Shown here in pieces: positions 60,737 through 64,000 of a DNA stretch of 64,000 nt. Under the pieces are notes generated by a model that did not search any database, was not told the DNA's origin, and saw only the letters and a program-made list of their open reading frames with translations. The DNA comes from Mucilaginibacter phyllosphaerae (GTDB lineage: Bacteria; Bacteroidota; Bacteroidia; Sphingobacteriales; Sphingobacteriaceae). The translations under genes were made by a program, and so were the position numbers. Numbering within the stretch: position 1 is the first letter of the stretch; each line of letters starts with the position of its first letter. The DNA lies in NCBI RefSeq assembly GCF_004378255.1, contig NZ_SNQG01000001.1, positions 372,001-436,000 of the forward strand, given 5' to 3'.

Positions 60737-63217
60737 TTAATTAATTGTCCAATCCAATTCGTCTGTGTCGCCTTTTTTATTGATGCTGATGGTTTGCCCC
60801 TTTTTTAATTCTCCGGATATAATATACCGTGATATAGGCCTTCTTAACCTGTTGCGGATAACCCCGGATAACTGCCTTGCACCATATTTGGGTGTAAAAC
60901 CGCCTTTGGCCAGCATACTTTTTGCCTCATCGCTGATCATAAAGCTGATACCCATTTTTTCTAATGGTTCTATCAGGCTTTTAAGCTGAATATCAAAGAT
61001 CCGTACCACGTCATCTTCGGATATCGGCTTAAACGGTACGATCTCTGACAAGCGGGCTAAAAATTCGGGCCGGAAATGTTTACCCATCACCTCCATTAAT
61101 TCATTTGATGTTGGCAGATGGCCCTTGCCCAATTGCTCCTGCAGCCATTCGCTGCCGATATTTGAAGTGAACAGCACCAGCGAGTTAGAAAAATCTCCCT
61201 CTTTGCCCAGCCTGTCGTGCAGGTGCCCTTCATCCAGTATCTGTAAAAATATATCAAATACGGATGGGTGTGCTTTTTCTATCTCATCAAACAACAATAC
61301 CGAATAGGGCTGCTGCCTTATTTTATTCACCAGCAAACCGCCTTCTTCATAACCCACATATCCGGGAGGGGCGCCGTAAAGTAATGCGGCAGAATGCTCT
61401 TCTTTAAACTCCGACATATCAAACCTTATCATAGCCTTTTCGTCGTTAAATAAAAAATCGGCTATGGATTTGGCCAGTTCTGTTTTACCGGTACCCGTAG
61501 GCCCCAGCAAAAAGAACGAACCAATGGGCTGCCCTTTTTTATTCAATCCGCTGCGAGATTCCAGTATGGCGTCAGAAACAGCTTTCAGCGCCTGGTTTTG
61601 GCCTATTACACGTTTGTTTAAAAAGCCTTCCATATTCAAAAGCCTCTCTTTTTCCTGCGCCTGTATCTTGCCCATCGGGATACCCGTTTTGTAAGATATA
61701 ATGGCGGCAATATCCTGCTTGCTTACTTCACTGGTTTTATCTTTTGCCAAAGTTTCCAGCAACGGAAGGTTATGGTTAAAGTATGTTATGTACTCCTCCG
61801 CAGTTTCAAAGGCACTTACCTGTGTTTCATCTTCCAGCTTGCCTAAAAGCACAGCGCTGGTTTTATTTTGCATCAGGCTGTAAAGCCATTTGTACTCACC
61901 AACAGTTGTTTCGTCATCTGCTGCTTTTTGCAAATCGTTAAAATTTTCATTAAGCTCCGTAAGCGTCATGTCTGATGTATCGTTCATCAGCCTGATAGCG
62001 GCCATAGTGCGGTCCATCAAATCAAAGGCAGAATCGGGCAGTCGGCGGTCTTTCATATAGCGTTTGGCCAGCCTCACACAATCCTTTACGGCGTCGCTGC
62101 TTATTTTTAAACCGTGGTGCTCTTCATAATAAGGCACCAGTTTTTCCAGCATTTTTATTGCGGTATCTACATCCGGCTCATTTACCTGCAACACTTCAAA
62201 CCGGCGGCTGAATGCCTGCTCGGGTTCGATTATTTTGCGGTATTCATCTATTGTTGTAGCGCCGATAACGGTTATTTCCCCTCGGGCCAGTTCAGGCTTC
62301 AGCAGGTTACCCACACCGCCGCCTATGGGGCCTTTATTATCTAACAGCGTATGAATTTCATCTATAAATAAAATAGCCTTATCAAACTGTTTAATTTCTT
62401 TCAGGATGTTTTTCAGGCGGTCTTCTATCTCGCCCTTGTAAGATGCCCCGGCAATAAGCGAACCAAGGTCAAGCTCAAACAAACTAACATTCAGCAAGGA
62501 TTGCGGCACCTGGTTATTTACAATATCCAGGGCAAAGCCGTCTATCAGCGCGGTTTTACCTACACCCGCATCACCCGTAATAATTACATTGGGCTTGGTG
62601 CGGCGGCTTAATATCTCCATAATCATCCGCGTTTCTTTATCGCGGCCAATAATGGGGTCAATCTTTCCCTGACGGGCCAGATCCGTACGGTCTACACAAT
62701 ATTTAAACAATGCACCGGTAGACTTGCTTCCGCCTCCGTTATCGGCGCTGCCTGCTACGGGCGGGGCAATAGCATTCTGCATCCCCTCATCCTGTATATA
62801 AACATCCAGCAGCTCTTTCTCTTTTACCGGGAATGATTTTAGCTGGCCGGCATCAAAACCAACATTAGGTTTTGTTAGTGCAATCAGCACACATATAGGC
62901 GTAATGGCATCTAAACCAAGTTTAACGCGCACATTATCGGCCTCCTCAAAGGTTAGCTTAACGGCATCATTGCCCAGCATCTCGTCGGGCACGGTGATAG
63001 ATTGCGGGTACTCTTCCATCCGCACGTCGGCCCAATCGCTGATGTAAGCCGCATCCTTATCAATAGAAGTAAGAAAATTCCTTAAACCCACCTCCTGGTG
63101 CATTAGCCCCTTTAACAGGTGTGCCGGGCCAAATTCTTTGTGATGGTACTCTTTGGCTAAAGACTGTGCAACCCTTACCCCTGTTTTTACCGAATCGCTT
63201 AAACTTATTACACTCAT
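60737..63217 (-). CDS. clpV: T6SS ATPase ClpV (TssH)
   Basis: 826 residues, a Clp/Hsp100 AAA+ ATPase. N-domain (about 1-150) with RVAQSLAKEYHHKEFGPAHLLKGL; D1 Walker A GDAGVGKTA (Lys221), Walker B LFIDEIHTLLDN; a short middle region (about 420-510); D2 Walker A GPTGTGKTE (Lys578) and Walker B LLFDEIEKAHPSVFD; ending with a C-terminal D2-small domain (PKYGARQLSGVIRNRLRRPI). It disassembles the contracted sheath for reuse. It lies 13 bases after the tssR-like gene and upstream of tssB. Confidence 0.94.
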   Translation of the reverse strand: MSVISLSDSVKTGVRVAQSLAKEYHHKEFGPAHLLKGLMHQEVGLRNFLTSIDKDAAYISDWADVRMEEYPQSITVPDEMLGNDAVKLTFEEADNVRVKLGLDAITPICVLIALTKPNVGFDAGQLKSFPVKEKELLDVYIQDEGMQNAIAPPVAGSADNGGGSKSTGALFKYCVDRTDLARQGKIDPIIGRDKETRMIMEILSRRTKPNVIITGDAGVGKTALIDGFALDIVNNQVPQSLLNVSLFELDLGSLIAGASYKGEIEDRLKNILKEIKQFDKAILFIDEIHTLLDNKGPIGGGVGNLLKPELARGEITVIGATTIDEYRKIIEPEQAFSRRFEVLQVNEPDVDTAIKMLEKLVPYYEEHHGLKISSDAVKDCVRLAKRYMKDRRLPDSAFDLMDRTMAAIRLMNDTSDMTLTELNENFNDLQKAADDETTVGEYKWLYSLMQNKTSAVLLGKLEDETQVSAFETAEEYITYFNHNLPLLETLAKDKTSEVSKQDIAAIISYKTGIPMGKIQAQEKERLLNMEGFLNKRVIGQNQALKAVSDAILESRSGLNKKGQPIGSFFLLGPTGTGKTELAKSIADFLFNDEKAMIRFDMSEFKEEHSAALLYGAPPGYVGYEEGGLLVNKIRQQPYSVLLFDEIEKAHPSVFDIFLQILDEGHLHDRLGKEGDFSNSLVLFTSNIGSEWLQEQLGKGHLPTSNELMEVMGKHFRPEFLARLSEIVPFKPISEDDVVRIFDIQLKSLIEPLEKMGISFMISDEAKSMLAKGGFTPKYGARQLSGVIRNRLRRPISRYIISGELKKGQTISINKKGDTDELDWTIN

Positions 63218-63230
63218 GTTGTTGTGTTGA

Positions 63231-64000
63231 TTAGTTATTCCAGTTTGCCTGGGTTACGTAGTAATAAATTTGCCCGTTTGATACAAAATGCTGTTGCAGC
63301 AAGGCCTGCTGTTTGATTGTGTTACGGCATTTTATAAGATAATTGATGTATGCCTCAAACTGTGCCTGCGGCATTTTACCATCATCCTTAATATCTTTTA
63401 CCCTAAACCTGCCTAAGTTTTTATTAGCTGGCACAATAAGGCCTATTGTTTTGGTGATGTAATCGCTTATCAGCATCTCACCGATGGTTGATTTAGGGAG
63501 ATCTTTTAGCCCCATGTAGCTGCGCACGATATTGATGTAGTTTGAATATAACTTACTGCGGTAGTTACCCGCGTCCTGCTGCAGGTTTTCGCCTATCATC
63601 ATCGATAAAATATCCTGCATCTGTTTGTACTCGGCATCATTCAGTATCACTAAATATTGCAGCTGATTTGGGTTTTGTGCTACATAATTTGCAGGTAAAT
63701 TTGCCTGTAAAAAGTATTTGAACGCGTTGTGCGGCATGTCATCGCCCAGGCTATCGGGCACGGGGGCGGTAAACTGCGATGTTACCACCGGCTGCACATA
63801 GCGGTGTTCGCGGCCGGTAAGCCTAAAAACACTGTCTAAAGAATGTGTTTGGGTTTTAATATCTAATTGCGTTTCTGCCATCAGGCGCTTTACTGCCGCA
63901 TCCATTGCCTGGTTGGTTTTTACCACACCTTTTGGCGGGAAGATCACGGCGCCTTGTATGATACTGTTTTTTGGATAATCGAGGTAAAAAGAAACCGTAT
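63231..64000 (-). CDS. C-terminal part of a T6SSiii core protein, TssR-like (partial)
   Basis: The visible part codes for about 256 residues and continues past the window edge, because the frame is open through 64000 without a start codon. A GTG at 63947 is inside the gene (residues such as LDYPKNSIIQGAVIFPPKG read through it). The segment is soluble, helix-rich, with DILSMMIGENLQQDAG and IVRSYMGLKDLPKSTIGE. Position directly before clpV and the VIFPPK stretch suggest the TssR protein of Bacteroidota subtype-iii systems. I am moderately sure, because the family is recognised from memory and context. Confidence 0.55.
   Translation of the reverse strand, partial: TVSFYLDYPKNSIIQGAVIFPPKGVVKTNQAMDAAVKRLMAETQLDIKTQTHSLDSVFRLTGREHRYVQPVVTSQFTAPVPDSLGDDMPHNAFKYFLQANLPANYVAQNPNQLQYLVILNDAEYKQMQDILSMMIGENLQQDAGNYRSKLYSNYINIVRSYMGLKDLPKSTIGEMLISDYITKTIGLIVPANKNLGRFRVKDIKDDGKMPQAQFEAYINYLIKCRNTIKQQALLQQHFVSNGQIYYYVTQANWNN

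Noticed and set aside
1..64000. tRNA, rRNA, CRISPR arrays, insertion sequences, integrase or toxin-antitoxin modules
   Set aside because: None was recognised: no regularly spaced direct repeats, transposase-like proteins, or conserved rRNA/tRNA stretches were seen. A tRNAscan or Infernal run would settle small RNAs.

Overview
The window reads as a chromosomal segment of a soil- or plant-associated member of the Bacteroidota, most likely a Sphingobacteriaceae (Mucilaginibacter/Pedobacter-like) bacterium. The reasons are a SusC/SusD pair, many secreted glycoside hydrolases with Bacteroidota-type signal peptides, promoter-like TTTG-N(18-22)-TAnnTTTG boxes, weak Shine-Dalgarno signals, and a type VI secretion system (T6SS) of the Bacteroidota subtype iii. 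No rRNA, tRNA, CRISPR array, insertion sequence or phage integrase was recognised.

Region 1 (1-19,300) is housekeeping and stress metabolism. It holds a diadenylate-cyclase-like sensor protein; a minus-strand run pirin - ring-cleaving dioxygenase - carboxylesterase - GNAT - cupin that resembles quinone/catechol detoxification loci, next to a Crp/Fnr regulator; FabF; a Tat-exported NIPSNAP protein; a PAS histidine kinase; a GH36 alpha-galactosidase; isopentenyl-diphosphate isomerase with a flavin reductase; a MarR-like regulator; a TPM-domain membrane protein; a lipocalin and an LLM-type flavin oxidoreductase.

Region 2 (19,286-44,297) is a polysaccharide-utilisation-like locus. On the minus strand are GH29, GH2, GH20, a second GH29, GH92 and a c-type-haem FG-GAP protein. 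Across a 561-base AT-rich gap, on the plus strand, are SusC, SusD, a CRTAC1-like VCBS/UnbV protein, a vanadium-haloperoxidase-like protein and GH3. Two fucosidases, an alpha-mannosidase, a hexosaminidase, a GH2 resembling endo-beta-mannosidases and a beta-xylosidase-like GH3 together match the linkages of plant complex N-glycans. This is inference; no PNGase or endo-glycosidase lies in the window.

Region 3 (44,454-47,488) has an alcohol dehydrogenase and a superfamily 1 helicase whose promoter appears to give a leaderless transcript.

Region 4 (47,528-64,000, all minus strand) is T6SS. The machine genes tssR-like (cut by the window edge), clpV, tssB and tssC end in a terminator. A flavodoxin-fold oxidoreductase and two hcp genes follow. 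Next come a lysozyme-like gene, a lipoprotein, vgrG, an unknown protein and a PAAR-like effector candidate. The last 6 kb is an AT-rich array of unknown, mostly membrane-anchored proteins. Three of these are diverged paralogues sharing a 'VNK..L....YGT...P' motif, accompanied by a relic tail and a possible orphan effector tip. This variable effector/immunity array is the most likely place for undescribed biology.
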